Shown: piece after piece, positions 26,003 to 34,066 of the stretch
Layout of the letters: every line of letters starts with the position of its first letter
Numbering within the stretch: the stretch's first letter is position 1
Source: Dactylosporangium siamense
GTDB lineage: Bacteria > Actinomycetota > Actinomycetes > Mycobacteriales > Micromonosporaceae
DNA: 64,000 nucleotides
Direction: 5' to 3'
Assembly (NCBI RefSeq): GCF_016862795.1
Contig: NZ_BONQ01000050.1
Coordinates: 208,348-272,347, forward strand
Notes under the pieces: generated by a model
Told to the model about the DNA's origin: nothing
Seen by the model: only the letters and a program-made list of their open reading frames with translations
The model's database searches: none
Program-made: the position numbers and the translations under genes

Positions 26003-26688
26003 GTCCCGCGGATCCGGGCCGGCACGATCAGGCAGGCACCGCGGGCGGTGCGCAGCACCACCCGGTCGGCGCCGGAGGCCAGCTCCGCGGCGGCGACCGC
26101 CCCGGCCGGCGTCTCGATCAGGCAGTCGACCCGCACCGGCACGCCGCGGAACGCCTCGAGCAGCGCGGCGGCCCAGTCCGTCCCGGGGAGCGGGTCGCAT
26201 CGCACGATGACGTCGAGGTCGCTCGCCGCCGTCGTCACGGGCTGCCCGGTGGCGAGTTCGAACCCGGCGCCGCCCACCGGCCCCCAGCCGGGACCGAGCC
26301 CGTCCAGGGCCGGCTGGAGCGCCCGCAACGCCGCGAGCGCGGGGGTCCGGTCCGCCGGGCCGGCACCGCACCGGAGCTCCTCCGGCCCGACGACGTCCAG
26401 CACGCTGTGGACCGGGACCTCCGTGGCGTGCCGTTGGTGCCGCTCCGGGCCCCGCACGCCGACCGGGAGGTGCCCGCGTGCGGCGGTGCCGCGACGCACG
26501 ACGGCCCACGGCGTCCTGGCCAGGGACTCGGCCACCCATGCGGGTGCGGCGCCGGTGCAAGCGTCGGTGCCGACGCCGGCGAGGCGGACCAGGTCGTGGG
26601 TGCGCAGCCCGGTCACCGCGGGCTCCAAACGCCCGGTCACCGCGGGCTCGAAAGGCGTGTTCACCGTGTGCTCCGAGGGCGTGTTCAC
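25999..26688 (-). CDS. mdcG: phosphoribosyl-dephospho-CoA transferase (malonate decarboxylase holo-ACP synthase)
   Basis: The 229-residue protein carries WAVVRRG, LPVGVRG and SDLDVIVRC, the last a nucleotidyltransferase-like DxD pair expected of MdcG. It attaches the triphosphoribosyl-dephospho-CoA group to apo-MdcC. GTG 26688 gives a classic GTGA overlap with the mdcDE stop. The N-terminal 32 residues are four 8-residue repeats (EHTVNTPS-like then EPAVTGxx), encoded by a 24-bp array and not expected in the family. A later GTG inside the array could also serve as start. Confidence 0.82.
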   Translation of the reverse strand: MNTPSEHTVNTPFEPAVTGRLEPAVTGLRTHDLVRLAGVGTDACTGAAPAWVAESLARTPWAVVRRGTAARGHLPVGVRGPERHQRHATEVPVHSVLDVVGPEELRCGAGPADRTPALAALRALQPALDGLGPGWGPVGGAGFELATGQPVTTAASDLDVIVRCDPLPGTDWAAALLEAFRGVPVRVDCLIETPAGAVAAAELASGADRVVLRTARGACLIVPARIRGT

Positions 26689-26706
26689 CGTGTGCTCCAC
26701 TGGGCG
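26611..26706. repeat. four 24-bp tandem repeats at the mdcDE-mdcG junction
   Basis: Units lie at 26611-26634, 26635-26658, 26659-26682 and 26683-26706. They share GxTCACCG at the left end. The fourth contains the mdcDE stop codon and mdcG start (overlapping GTGA); the third contains another GTGA in the same phase. The array therefore multiplies the translational coupling site. Confidence 0.9.
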
Positions 26707-28442
26707 GTGAGGGCTTCGCGGACGGCCCGGGACGCCTTGCGCACGGTCTTCGCCTGGTCCGAGTCGAGGCGCCGGGACAGGTCGGTGGGGCCGGTGCGGG
26801 CGTCGTGGGCGGCGACGCGGACCGCCGCCGCGACCCCTCGGACGTCGGCGTCGGTGGGGTGGTCGGCGTCGCTGACCGGCAGCAGACCGTCGCAGAAGCC
26901 GAGCGTGGCCCACTGCCGCACGTCGTAGGACAGCGGCGGGATGGTCCGGGCGAGCTGGTCCAGCTGCTCTACGGTGCGCCGGGTGATCTTCGCGGCGGCC
27001 TGCCTGTGCATGGCGTGGATCTCCACGCCGGGCGCGTCGAGGGCGAGGATCCGCGACGCCTGCAGGCCGTGGGCGAGGAACCCGCCGGACAGTGCCTGCC
27101 CGACGACGAGGGTGACGAGCGGGTGCCCGGCCACGCGGGCCGCGTCGGCGGCGTCGACGGCGGCCGCGATCGCCTGATAGAGCCCGGTCATCTCCTCGAT
27201 CCGGCCGTAGGCCTGGCTGGGCAGGTCGACGACGGCGACGATCGCGCGCCGCTGCGGGCGACCGTCGTCCTGCGCGACGACGGCCCGGATGGTGCGGGCG
27301 AGGGCCGCGCACTCGGTCACCCCGACCTGTCCCTGCCTGGCCCGGTACCAGGGGTTGTCCGGGTCGGGGACGACCGCGAGATACGTGCTGTCGGCGGTGT
27401 CGGCCCGCAGCACCGAGTCGATGACGGGCTCCGGTGCGGCGCCGGCGAGGGCGGCGATCCAGGTCCGGCCGCGGTCACTCGGCCGCATCGAGGAGCGGGT
27501 GCCGCTGCTGCCCGGTTCCGCCTGGTCTGGTTCCGGCCGGCGCTGTGCCGTCGGCGGCTCGTAGGTCCCGCCCCACAGCGACGGCAGCCGCTCGGGCGCG
27601 GGCGGTGCGGCCGGGTCGACGGTGGCCAGCCGGGCGTCGAGGACGTCGAGACGCTCGCTGCGGTGCCGGCCCGCCGGGGCGACCCCGGCGGCCACGGCGT
27701 CGCGGACCGCGTCGCGCAGCGCGCCGGCGTCGTCGATGACGAGCGCGTCGGCCAGGCCGGTCCGGTGGCGCTGCACCCCGCCGTCGACGGCCCAGATCAG
27801 GTCGTGGTCGGCGGCGTCGAACTCCTCGACGCCCGCCTCCTGCTCGATGACGGCGGGACCGTTGAGCCCGATCCGCGCCTCCGGGGTGACGATCACCCGG
27901 GTGCACAGGCCGGTCGCGATGCTCAGCCCGCCGAACGACCCGACCGACCCCGCGACCACCCCGATCACCGGGGCCAGGGGCCGCAGTTCGAGCAGCGCGG
28001 CGCAGATCTCGGCGACCGCGTTGAGACCGAGGTTCGCCTCCTGCAGGCGGACCCCGCCGGTCTCCAGCAGCAGCACCGCCGGCATGGGTGCGCGGGCGGC
28101 CAGGCGCAGCGCCTCGGAGATCTTCGCGCCGGACACCTCGCCGATCCCGCCGCCCTGGAACGCCTGCTCGATGGACAGGACCACGGCGGGCGCGCCGGCC
28201 ACGGTGCCGCGGGCGACGACCACCCCGTCGTCGGACTGCGGTGTCACGTCCTGCGGCACCAGCCACGGCGACTCGAGCCGGTCGAACGGGCCGCACAGCA
28301 CGCGGGTCGTCCCGTCGTCCAGCAGGGCCTCGGCGCGGGTGAGCGCGTCGAGCTCCAGGAAGCTGCGGCGGCGCAGCACCCGCTCCCAGTCGACGGCGCC
28401 GCCGGCGGCCTGCGCGCCGAGCGCCTGCATCGTGGTGGTCAT
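26685..28442 (-). CDS. mdcD/mdcE: fused malonate decarboxylase beta and gamma subunits
   Basis: The 585-residue product joins two carboxyltransferase-fold halves. Residues 1-285 match MdcD (EVSGAKISEALRLAA, LLLETGGVRLQEANLGL, GSFGGLSIATG). After a linker of about 45 residues rich in Pro/Glu/Arg, residues 330-585 match MdcE (VVDLPSQAYGRIEEMTGL, LVVGQALSGGFLAHGL, EIHAMHRQAAAKITRR). Together they decarboxylate malonyl-S-MdcC. In many bacteria these are separate genes. ATG 28442 overlaps the mdcC stop (ATGA). The 3' end lies in the 24-bp array. Confidence 0.92.
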   Translation of the reverse strand: MTTTMQALGAQAAGGAVDWERVLRRRSFLELDALTRAEALLDDGTTRVLCGPFDRLESPWLVPQDVTPQSDDGVVVARGTVAGAPAVVLSIEQAFQGGGIGEVSGAKISEALRLAARAPMPAVLLLETGGVRLQEANLGLNAVAEICAALLELRPLAPVIGVVAGSVGSFGGLSIATGLCTRVIVTPEARIGLNGPAVIEQEAGVEEFDAADHDLIWAVDGGVQRHRTGLADALVIDDAGALRDAVRDAVAAGVAPAGRHRSERLDVLDARLATVDPAAPPAPERLPSLWGGTYEPPTAQRRPEPDQAEPGSSGTRSSMRPSDRGRTWIAALAGAAPEPVIDSVLRADTADSTYLAVVPDPDNPWYRARQGQVGVTECAALARTIRAVVAQDDGRPQRRAIVAVVDLPSQAYGRIEEMTGLYQAIAAAVDAADAARVAGHPLVTLVVGQALSGGFLAHGLQASRILALDAPGVEIHAMHRQAAAKITRRTVEQLDQLARTIPPLSYDVRQWATLGFCDGLLPVSDADHPTDADVRGVAAAVRVAAHDARTGPTDLSRRLDSDQAKTVRKASRAVREALTAQWSTR

Positions 28443-28747
28443 GACGCCTCCTCGATCGGGCCGGCCTCGTGGGCGGCTTGCTGGAGCCGCAGCGTGACCA
28501 GCGCCGGGGTCGCGGCCGCGTCGTTGAGCTCCCACGAGCCCCGCACCGGCGTGCGGGCGAAGAACCGTTGCAGCGTGCTGCGCCAGACCTCGTCGAACCC
28601 CTCCACACTTGTTCGGACCCGAACAACGGCGACGTCGTCGGCGGTCGGTTCGAACAGGACCTCGAGGTCGCCGGAGCCGACGACGCCGACGTGGGCGCGG
28701 CGCACGGCCCGCACCGTCGCCGGGAACGTGAAGTGCAGCGTCCGCAT
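28439..28747 (-). CDS. mdcC: malonate decarboxylase acyl carrier protein (delta subunit)
   Basis: The 102-residue protein contains VGVVGSGDLEVLFEP, the serine to which the 2'-(5''-phosphoribosyl)-3'-dephospho-CoA cofactor is attached, and LNDAAATPALVTLRL near the C-terminus. Both are conserved in MdcC. It carries the acetyl/malonyl group between subunits. AAGGA lies 10 nt before ATG 28747, within a region left by the upstream repeat array. Confidence 0.92.
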   Translation of the reverse strand: MRTLHFTFPATVRAVRRAHVGVVGSGDLEVLFEPTADDVAVVRVRTSVEGFDEVWRSTLQRFFARTPVRGSWELNDAAATPALVTLRLQQAAHEAGPIEEAS

Positions 28748-28764
28748 GTCAGGTGAGTCCTTCC

Positions 28765-28891
28765 ACAGCGTCAGGGAAGACCACAGCGTCGGGGAAGACC
28801 GCAGCGTCAGGGGAAGACCGCAGCGTCGGGGAAGACCGCAGCGTCGGGGACGACCACAGCGTCAGGGGAGACCGCGGCGTCGAGGAAGATC
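28765..28891. repeat. seven 18-19 bp tandem repeats across the mdcB stop
   Basis: Units begin at 28765, 28783, 28801, 28820, 28838, 28856 and 28874, with the form (A/G)CAGCGTCGGGGAAGACC. Four units encode DAAVFP-like hexapeptides at the MdcB C-terminus. The unit at 28801 has one extra G and supplies the in-frame stop (TCA at 28807-28809). Two more units lie beyond the stop toward mdcC. Confidence 0.9.
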
Positions 28892-29721
28892 GCGGCGGCG
28901 AGCACGTCGCCGCTGCCACCGGGTGACAGGTGGTGCCGGCGGCACAGCCGGTCGAGCCGGTCGAAGGCGGCGGCACCGGCGGCCGTGCCGGACCCGCCGG
29001 CCCGCAGCACCGCGGCCGCGCCGGTGCGCACGGCCCGCAGCCCGGCCGGCCCGGCCCGGTGCAGCAGGCAGGTGTCCTCGAGGCGGCTCATCGACGCCAG
29101 GAGCGCGCTGGTGCGGCCGTCCCGCCGCAGCACGGGCAGCGCGACCCGCACCACGTGGGGGAAGCCGCGGCGGGCCTCACCCATCGCGCCGGGCGCGCCG
29201 TAGCGCAGCCGGACCCCGGTGCCGTGCGATGCGCGGCCGGCCCCGGTGCCGTGCGATGCGCGGCCGGCCCCGGTGCCGTGCGATGCGCGGCCGGCCCCGG
29301 GATCGTCGAGGGCGGCCAGTGCCGCGGCGAACCCGGCCGCCCCGGCGACGGTGCCCGTGGCGGCCAGTCCCGCGGCCAGGAGACCGAGCGCCCACAGGGC
29401 GCCGCGGTGGGTGTTCACGCCGCCGGTCGCCGCCAGCATCCGCCGTTCGCCGTCCCGCCCGATCCCGCCGATCTCGGCCCGCAGGTCGCGGCCCGGCGGC
29501 ATCGACCGCGCCGCCGCGGCGCACGCGGCGATCGGCGCGGCGAGGGCGTCGGCGGAGGCGAGGAGCATCGGCAGCGTCATGTCCCGGTGCGCGCCGCCGC
29601 CGCGCCGGTCGACGAGCCCGGGCTTCGGCGTGTGCAGCGCCTCCTCGCGCAGCGCCCGCGCGGCGAGCCGGCCGAGCCGGGCGGGCGTCGGCGGCGCCGA
29701 CGTGACCGTGTCGATGGCCAT
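28807..29721 (-). CDS. mdcB: triphosphoribosyl-dephospho-CoA synthase
   Basis: The 304-residue protein shows EALHTPKPGLVDRRGGGAHRD, GVNTHRGALWALGLL and HHLSPGGSGDVLAAA, the conserved segments of the CitG/MdcB family. These enzymes make the MdcC cofactor precursor from ATP and dephospho-CoA. Two oddities are repeat-derived. A three-fold 9-residue GAGRASHGT block sits at about residues 143-169. The last 24 residues (DAAVFP repeats) extend beyond the conserved end. ATG 29721 is used; mdcA ends 30 bp upstream. Confidence 0.9.
   Translation of the reverse strand: MAIDTVTSAPPTPARLGRLAARALREEALHTPKPGLVDRRGGGAHRDMTLPMLLASADALAAPIAACAAAARSMPPGRDLRAEIGGIGRDGERRMLAATGGVNTHRGALWALGLLAAGLAATGTVAGAAGFAAALAALDDPGAGRASHGTGAGRASHGTGAGRASHGTGVRLRYGAPGAMGEARRGFPHVVRVALPVLRRDGRTSALLASMSRLEDTCLLHRAGPAGLRAVRTGAAAVLRAGGSGTAAGAAAFDRLDRLCRRHHLSPGGSGDVLAAAIFLDAAVSPDAVVVPDAAVFPDAAVFP
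29214..29294 (-). repeat. three in-frame 27-bp tandem repeats inside mdcB
   Basis: Three near-identical 27-bp units lie at 29214, 29241 and 29268 and encode a 9-residue Gly/Ala/Arg/Ser/His block three times. The block falls in a loop between conserved helices, so the enzyme probably tolerates it. Confidence 0.92.
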
Positions 29722-29733
29722 GGGGATCCCCCG

Positions 29734-29767
29734 TTCACCAGTTGCGGAACTTCACCAGTTGCGGAAC
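29734..29767. repeat. 17-bp direct duplication spanning the mdcA stop
   Basis: TTCACCAGTTGCGGAAC occurs at 29734-29750 and 29751-29767 without a gap. The right-hand copy encodes the last MdcA residues (FRNW) and the stop (TCA at 29752-29754). The left-hand copy repeats them downstream. Confidence 0.93.
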
Positions 29768-31395
29768 TGGGCCGGCGGCTCGTAGAGGCCGCGGGACCAG
29801 GCGACCAGGTCGCCGATGCTGCGCGCGGCGAGCAGCGACCGGTCGGCGAGGGACGGGTCGACCTTGAGGTCCTGGGGGAGGGCGACGAGACCGTCCCGGC
29901 GCAGCCGTTCCACGCTGCCCGGGTCCGCGCCGCGCCCGAGCGGCGTCACACCCGCGATCGCGGCGAGGGCCGCCCTGCGGTCGACCAGGGACGGCGCCTT
30001 GTACAGGTACGCGACGCCCTCCTCGGTGACGACGTGGCTGACGTCGTCGCCGTAGATCATCACCGGCGGGATCGGCATCCCCGCGTCCCTGCCCACCTGG
30101 ACCGCGTCGAGGGACTCCACGAACGTCGGCGTCCCGCTCGACTGGAACGTCTCCGCGATCTGCACGACGAGCTTGCGGCCGCGCAGGTCGGCGGCGTCGC
30201 CGTGCTGCAGGTCCAGCCAGGCGGGCGTGGCGTGCCGCCGGCCGTGCGGGTCGTGCCCCATGTTCGGCGCCCCGCCGAACCCGGACAGCCGGCCCTCGGT
30301 GACCGTCGAGGAGTTCGCCCGAGCGTCCATCTGCAGCGTCGAGCCGATGAACATGTCGATCGCGTACTGCCCGGCGAGCTGGCACAGCACCCGGTTCGAG
30401 CGCAGCGACCCGTCGGCGCCGGTGAAGAAGACGTCGGGTCGTTCGGCCACGTACCGGTTCATGCCGGACTCGCCGCCGAAGCAGTGCACCGACTCGACCC
30501 AGCCCGACTCGATCGCCGGGATGAGCGTGGGATGCGGGTTCAGGGTCCAGTTGCGGCAGATCTGCCCCTTCAGCCCGAGCTGCTCGCCGTACGTGGGCAG
30601 GATGAGCTCGATCGCCGCGGTGCTGAACCCGACGCCGTGGTTGAGCGACACCACCTGGTGCCGTTCGTAGACGCCGCGCAGCGCGAGCATCGCCTGCAGG
30701 ATCTGCACCGGGCCGATCGCCTTCGGGTCGCGGGTGAACAGCGGCTCCAGGAAGAACGGGCGGTCGGCCCGCACGACCAGGTCGATCCAGTCACCCGGGA
30801 TGTCCACCCTCGGCAGCGTCCCGGCCGGCACGATCTCGTCGGCCTGCACCACGACGATCCCGTCGTGGAACGCGGTCGCCTCGGCGATCGTCGGGGTGTC
30901 CTCGGTGTTCGGCCCGGTGTACAGGTTGCCGTGCTGGTCCGCCGCCGACGCGCACAGCAGCGCGACGTCCGGCCGGAGGTCCACGAGCATCCGCGCGTAC
31001 AGCTCGACGTAGGTGTGGATGGCGCCGACCGACACCGTGCCGTCCGCGACCAGCTGCGCCATCCGCACGCTCTGCGGCCCCGCGTAGGCCAGGTCCAGCC
31101 GGCTTGCGAGGCCCTGCTCGAACAGGTCGAGGTGCTCGGCGCGGGACACCGACCCGATCAGCATGTGCAGGTCGTGCAGCCGGCCCGGGTCGCATCCGGC
31201 CAGGGTCCGGCTCAGGTAGTCCGCCTGCTTCTGGTTGTCACCCTCCAGCGCCACCCGGTCGCCCGGGTGGATGACGGCCTCCAGCACCTGCCGCAGCGCG
31301 TCGGGCCGGATCAGCTTGCCGTCGACATGCTCGGTGGCGGCCGCGATCCGCTGGCGCTTCGCGGTGCGTCGCTTGTCCCAGACTGTCCCGCTCAT
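29752..31395 (-). CDS. mdcA: malonate decarboxylase alpha subunit (acetyl-S-ACP:malonate transferase)
   Basis: The 547-residue protein is full length for MdcA. Conserved stretches include VALEGDNQKQADYLSR, LNHGVGFSTAAIELILPTYG, HCFGGESGMNRYVA and TEGRLSGFGGAPNMGHDPHG. It exchanges acetyl for malonyl on the MdcC thiol. ATG 31395 has GGTGGGA 5 nt upstream; ATG 31410 is an alternative. It is the first gene of the operon, reading away from the benzoylformate-decarboxylase-like gene. No mdcL/mdcM transporter or mdcR regulator is in the window. Confidence 0.95.
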   Translation of the reverse strand: MSGTVWDKRRTAKRQRIAAATEHVDGKLIRPDALRQVLEAVIHPGDRVALEGDNQKQADYLSRTLAGCDPGRLHDLHMLIGSVSRAEHLDLFEQGLASRLDLAYAGPQSVRMAQLVADGTVSVGAIHTYVELYARMLVDLRPDVALLCASAADQHGNLYTGPNTEDTPTIAEATAFHDGIVVVQADEIVPAGTLPRVDIPGDWIDLVVRADRPFFLEPLFTRDPKAIGPVQILQAMLALRGVYERHQVVSLNHGVGFSTAAIELILPTYGEQLGLKGQICRNWTLNPHPTLIPAIESGWVESVHCFGGESGMNRYVAERPDVFFTGADGSLRSNRVLCQLAGQYAIDMFIGSTLQMDARANSSTVTEGRLSGFGGAPNMGHDPHGRRHATPAWLDLQHGDAADLRGRKLVVQIAETFQSSGTPTFVESLDAVQVGRDAGMPIPPVMIYGDDVSHVVTEEGVAYLYKAPSLVDRRAALAAIAGVTPLGRGADPGSVERLRRDGLVALPQDLKVDPSLADRSLLAARSIGDLVAWSRGLYEPPAQFRNW

Positions 31396-31451
31396 CGGCT
31401 TCCCACCCATCAGCCGTCGCGTAGGTCTCCCACCGTACTGCGCGAAATCCC

Positions 31452-31476
31452 TTGTGCCACAACGTTTGTGCCGCAA
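31452..31476. promoter_or_regulatory. paired inverted-repeat operator between mdcA and the TPP-enzyme gene
   Basis: TTGTGCCACAA (31452-31462) and TTGTGCCGCAA (31466-31476) are each imperfect palindromes, 14 bp apart, and together form a larger dyad bounded by CCTTG and CAAGG. Such TTGTG-CACAA half-sites resemble GntR or LacI operators. The position between divergent starts suggests shared control, but no regulator gene is adjacent. Confidence 0.6.
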
Positions 31477-31497
31477 GGGCGAGGGCAGACGCGGGGC

Positions 31498-33120
31498 GTG
31501 GCCCAGAGCGGAAGCGTCAGAGACGCGTTCTACGACGTGTTGCGCACCCACGGCATCACCACCATCTTCGGCAACCCCGGGTCCAACGAGCTGCCGCTGC
31601 TCAAACGGGTGCCCGACGACTTCCGCTACGTCCTGGCCCTGCACGAGGGCGTCGCGGTCGGGCTGGCCGACGGCTTCGCGCAGGCGTCCGGTGTCCCGTC
31701 GGTGGTGAACCTGCACGCGGCCGCCGGCACCGGCAACGCGATGGGCAACCTCACCAACACCCAGTCCGGCCACGTGCCGGTCGTCGTCACGTCCGGCCAG
31801 CAGTCCCGCCGGTACGCGGCCCTGAACGCGTTGCTCACCAACGTCGACGCCCCGCAGCTGGCCCGGCCGCTGGTGAAGTGGAGCACCGAGCCACTGCGCG
31901 CGCAGGACGTCCCCCTGGCGGTGTCCAAGGGGATCCTGCTCGCCGCCGCCGCTCCGGCCGGACCCGTGTACGTGTCGATCCCGCTCGACGACTGGGACCG
32001 CGACGCCGACCCGGCGGCCCTGCGGCTGCTGACCGGCCGCGCGGTGCACGGGGCACCGGTCGCCGCGGAAGGGCCGCTGCGCGCGTTGGCGGAGCGGCTG
32101 GGTACCGCGGCAAACCCCGTCCTCGTGCTCGGCCCCGACGTCGACAACGAAGCGGGATGGACCGGCGCGGTGCGGCTCGCGGACCGGCTGCGGCTGCCGG
32201 TGTGGGTCGCGCCGAGCCCGTCGCGCTGCCCGTTCCCCACCCGGCACCCGTCGTTTCAGGGGTTGCTGCCCGCCGGTGTCGGCACGGTCGCCGACCGGCT
32301 CGCCGGCCACGACCTGGTCGCCGTCTTCGGCGCCGCGGTGTTCCGCTACCACGAGGCGGTCGGCGGCGACTTCCTGCCCGCCGGGACCGACCTGTGCTGC
32401 GTGACCGCCGACCCCGACGAGGCGGCCCGCGCCCCGATGGGCACCGCCGTCGTCGGCGACCCGTCCGACGCGCTGACCCGCGTCGCGCAGCACGTGCCAC
32501 AACGAACGCAACAACGAACGCCGGTCGACCACGCGCCGCCCGCCGACGCCGGCGGACCCCCGTTCACGGCCGAGGCGATCCTCGACGCGGTCGACGAGGC
32601 CAAGGACGACGACACCGTGGTGGTGCTGGAGTGGACGTCGGCGGACATGATCTGGGACCGCCTCGACCTGACCCGCCCCGGCAGCCTGTACTTCCCGGCG
32701 TCCGGCGGGCTCGGCTGGGGCCTGCCCGCCGCCGTCGGCGTCCAGCTCGCCGACCCGGCCCGCCGCGTCATCGCACTCATCGGCGACGGCGCTTTGCAGT
32801 ACACGGTCAGCGGCCTGTGGACGGCGGCCCAGCACCGGGTGCCGGTGGTGTTCGTGGTGCCGCGCAACGAGGAGTACGCCGCCCTCAAACAGTTCACGGA
32901 GCTGATGGACGCCCCGGACACCCCCGGCCTCGACCTGCCCGGCATGGACGTCGTCGGCCTCGCCACGTCCTACGGGGTGCCCGCCGTGCGGGTCGACTCG
33001 CTGTCGTCGTTCGGCACCGAACTGCGCCGCGCGCTCGCGGATGACGGCCCACGCCTGATCGAGGTCCCGGAGCGTCGGATTAGGGTGTCTCGTCATGACG
33101 GTGGTAGCGGTACGCGGTGA
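31498..33120 (+). CDS. mdlC: thiamine-diphosphate-dependent decarboxylase (benzoylformate decarboxylase-like)
   Basis: The 540-residue protein has the three-domain TPP-enzyme layout. The N-terminal part carries FGNPGSNELPLLK and LALHEGVAVGLADGFA with the cofactor-activating Glu. The C-terminal TPP motif is GDGALQYTVSGLWTAA with the metal-binding Asn about 27 residues later. The NPGSNE serine and LHEG histidine are those used by benzoylformate decarboxylase. Alternatives are oxalyl-CoA- or acetolactate-type enzymes, which lack this Ser/His pair. GTG 31498 is used. It diverges from the malonate operon; an aromatic-acid link is inference. Confidence 0.85.
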   Translation: MAQSGSVRDAFYDVLRTHGITTIFGNPGSNELPLLKRVPDDFRYVLALHEGVAVGLADGFAQASGVPSVVNLHAAAGTGNAMGNLTNTQSGHVPVVVTSGQQSRRYAALNALLTNVDAPQLARPLVKWSTEPLRAQDVPLAVSKGILLAAAAPAGPVYVSIPLDDWDRDADPAALRLLTGRAVHGAPVAAEGPLRALAERLGTAANPVLVLGPDVDNEAGWTGAVRLADRLRLPVWVAPSPSRCPFPTRHPSFQGLLPAGVGTVADRLAGHDLVAVFGAAVFRYHEAVGGDFLPAGTDLCCVTADPDEAARAPMGTAVVGDPSDALTRVAQHVPQRTQQRTPVDHAPPADAGGPPFTAEAILDAVDEAKDDDTVVVLEWTSADMIWDRLDLTRPGSLYFPASGGLGWGLPAAVGVQLADPARRVIALIGDGALQYTVSGLWTAAQHRVPVVFVVPRNEEYAALKQFTELMDAPDTPGLDLPGMDVVGLATSYGVPAVRVDSLSSFGTELRRALADDGPRLIEVPERRIRVSRHDGGSGTR

Positions 33121-33748
33121 GGCAACCCGTGAGGTCGACCCGGAACTGGCCGAGTTCACGGTGGTGGTCTCCGCCCGGGACAAGGACCGGCAGACGACCC
33201 TGACCCGGCTGCGGGAGCGGGCCGACGCGCTGCGGGAGCTGCTCGACCGGCACGGCGAGGCGGTCGAACGGCGCGAGACCAGCGGGTTGCACGTCCACGC
33301 GGAGCTGGGCAAGAAGGGGGAGCGGGTCGCGGCGTACTCCGGCAGCGTGGTCACCACGGTGACGGTGCACGACTTCGCCGCGCTGGGGGAGCTGCTGCTG
33401 ACGGTCGCGAACCAGGACCAGACGCACGTGGACGGCCCGAGATGGTCCCTGCGCCCGGACAGCGCGGTGCACAAGGAGGTGCGCCGCGCCGCGGTCGCCG
33501 ACGCGATCGCCCGGGGCAAGGAGTACGCGGAGGCCCTCGGCGCGCAGGTCGTCGACCTTCTCGAGCTGTCCGATCCGGGGCTGCGCGGCGAAGCGGTGCC
33601 CCTTGGCATGTTCCAGTCCTACGACGTGCAGGCGAAGTCGCGGGGCGCCTACGGCGGCGCGCCGCTGCAGCTGGACCCGCAGCGGCAGCGGGTGCGGGCG
33701 GCGGTCGAGGCCCGGTTCACGATCACCACACCGGACCTGGGGGCTTGA
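33095..33748 (+). CDS. SIMPL-domain (DUF541) protein
   Basis: The 217-residue protein begins VVAVRGEATREVDPELAEF and has the ETSGLHV segment typical of SIMPL proteins, often implicated in oxidative stress or signalling. No signal peptide is visible, unlike many periplasmic members. It starts inside the 3' end of the TPP-enzyme gene (26-nt overlap), so it is probably co-transcribed. Confidence 0.85.
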   Translation: MTVVAVRGEATREVDPELAEFTVVVSARDKDRQTTLTRLRERADALRELLDRHGEAVERRETSGLHVHAELGKKGERVAAYSGSVVTTVTVHDFAALGELLLTVANQDQTHVDGPRWSLRPDSAVHKEVRRAAVADAIARGKEYAEALGAQVVDLLELSDPGLRGEAVPLGMFQSYDVQAKSRGAYGGAPLQLDPQRQRVRAAVEARFTITTPDLGA

Positions 33749-33781
33749 TATGCAAGCAATTACTTGCCTATCATCGTCAGG
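33745..33781 (+). promoter_or_regulatory. leaderless promoter with ArsR-type operator
   Basis: TTGATA (33745-33750) and TATCAT (33769-33774) are 18 bp apart, and the -10 ends 7 nt before GTG 33782. The inverted repeat GCAAGCAATTACTTGC (33752-33767) fills the spacer, as expected for an autorepressed ArsR gene. Confidence 0.75.
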
Positions 33782-34066
33782 GTGAGCGACGTCTTCAAAG
33801 CGCTCGCCGACCCGACCCGCCGTGCGATCGTTGACGAGCTCACCGACCGCGACGGGCAGACGTTGTTCGAGCTCTGCGGCCGTCTCACCATGAAGCACCA
33901 GATCAACTCGTCCCGCCAGGCGATCTCCCAGCACCTGGAGCTGCTGGAGAGCGCCGGGCTGGTCGTGGTGCGGCGGGAGGGTCGCTACAAGTTCCATCAC
34001 CTCGACACCGGACCGCTGCGCGACATCGTCGAGCGGTGGCTGACCCCACGGACGAAGGACACCTGA
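33782..34066 (+). CDS. ArsR-family repressor
   Basis: The 94-residue protein starts VSDVFKALADPTRRAIVDEL and has the winged helix QAISQHLELLESAGLVVVRREGRYKFHHL. It lacks the CxC metal site of arsenic/cadmium sensors, so it probably senses something else. It is the type found upstream of VOC or SRPBCC genes. GTG 33782 is set by the promoter. Its stop overlaps the next ATG. Confidence 0.9.
   Translation: MSDVFKALADPTRRAIVDELTDRDGQTLFELCGRLTMKHQINSSRQAISQHLELLESAGLVVVRREGRYKFHHLDTGPLRDIVERWLTPRTKDT

Noticed and set aside
28930..33120. A 1396-codon plus-strand open frame
   Set aside because: Its first 850 codons are antisense to mdcB and mdcA, have the Arg/Val/Gly-rich composition of a shadow frame and no domain. 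Only the part from 31498 (TPP enzyme) is real.
29752..33609. A 1285-codon minus-strand open frame extending mdcA upstream
   Set aside because: The MdcA homology starts at ATG 31395 with a ribosome-binding site. Upstream codons are antisense to the TPP-enzyme and SIMPL genes.
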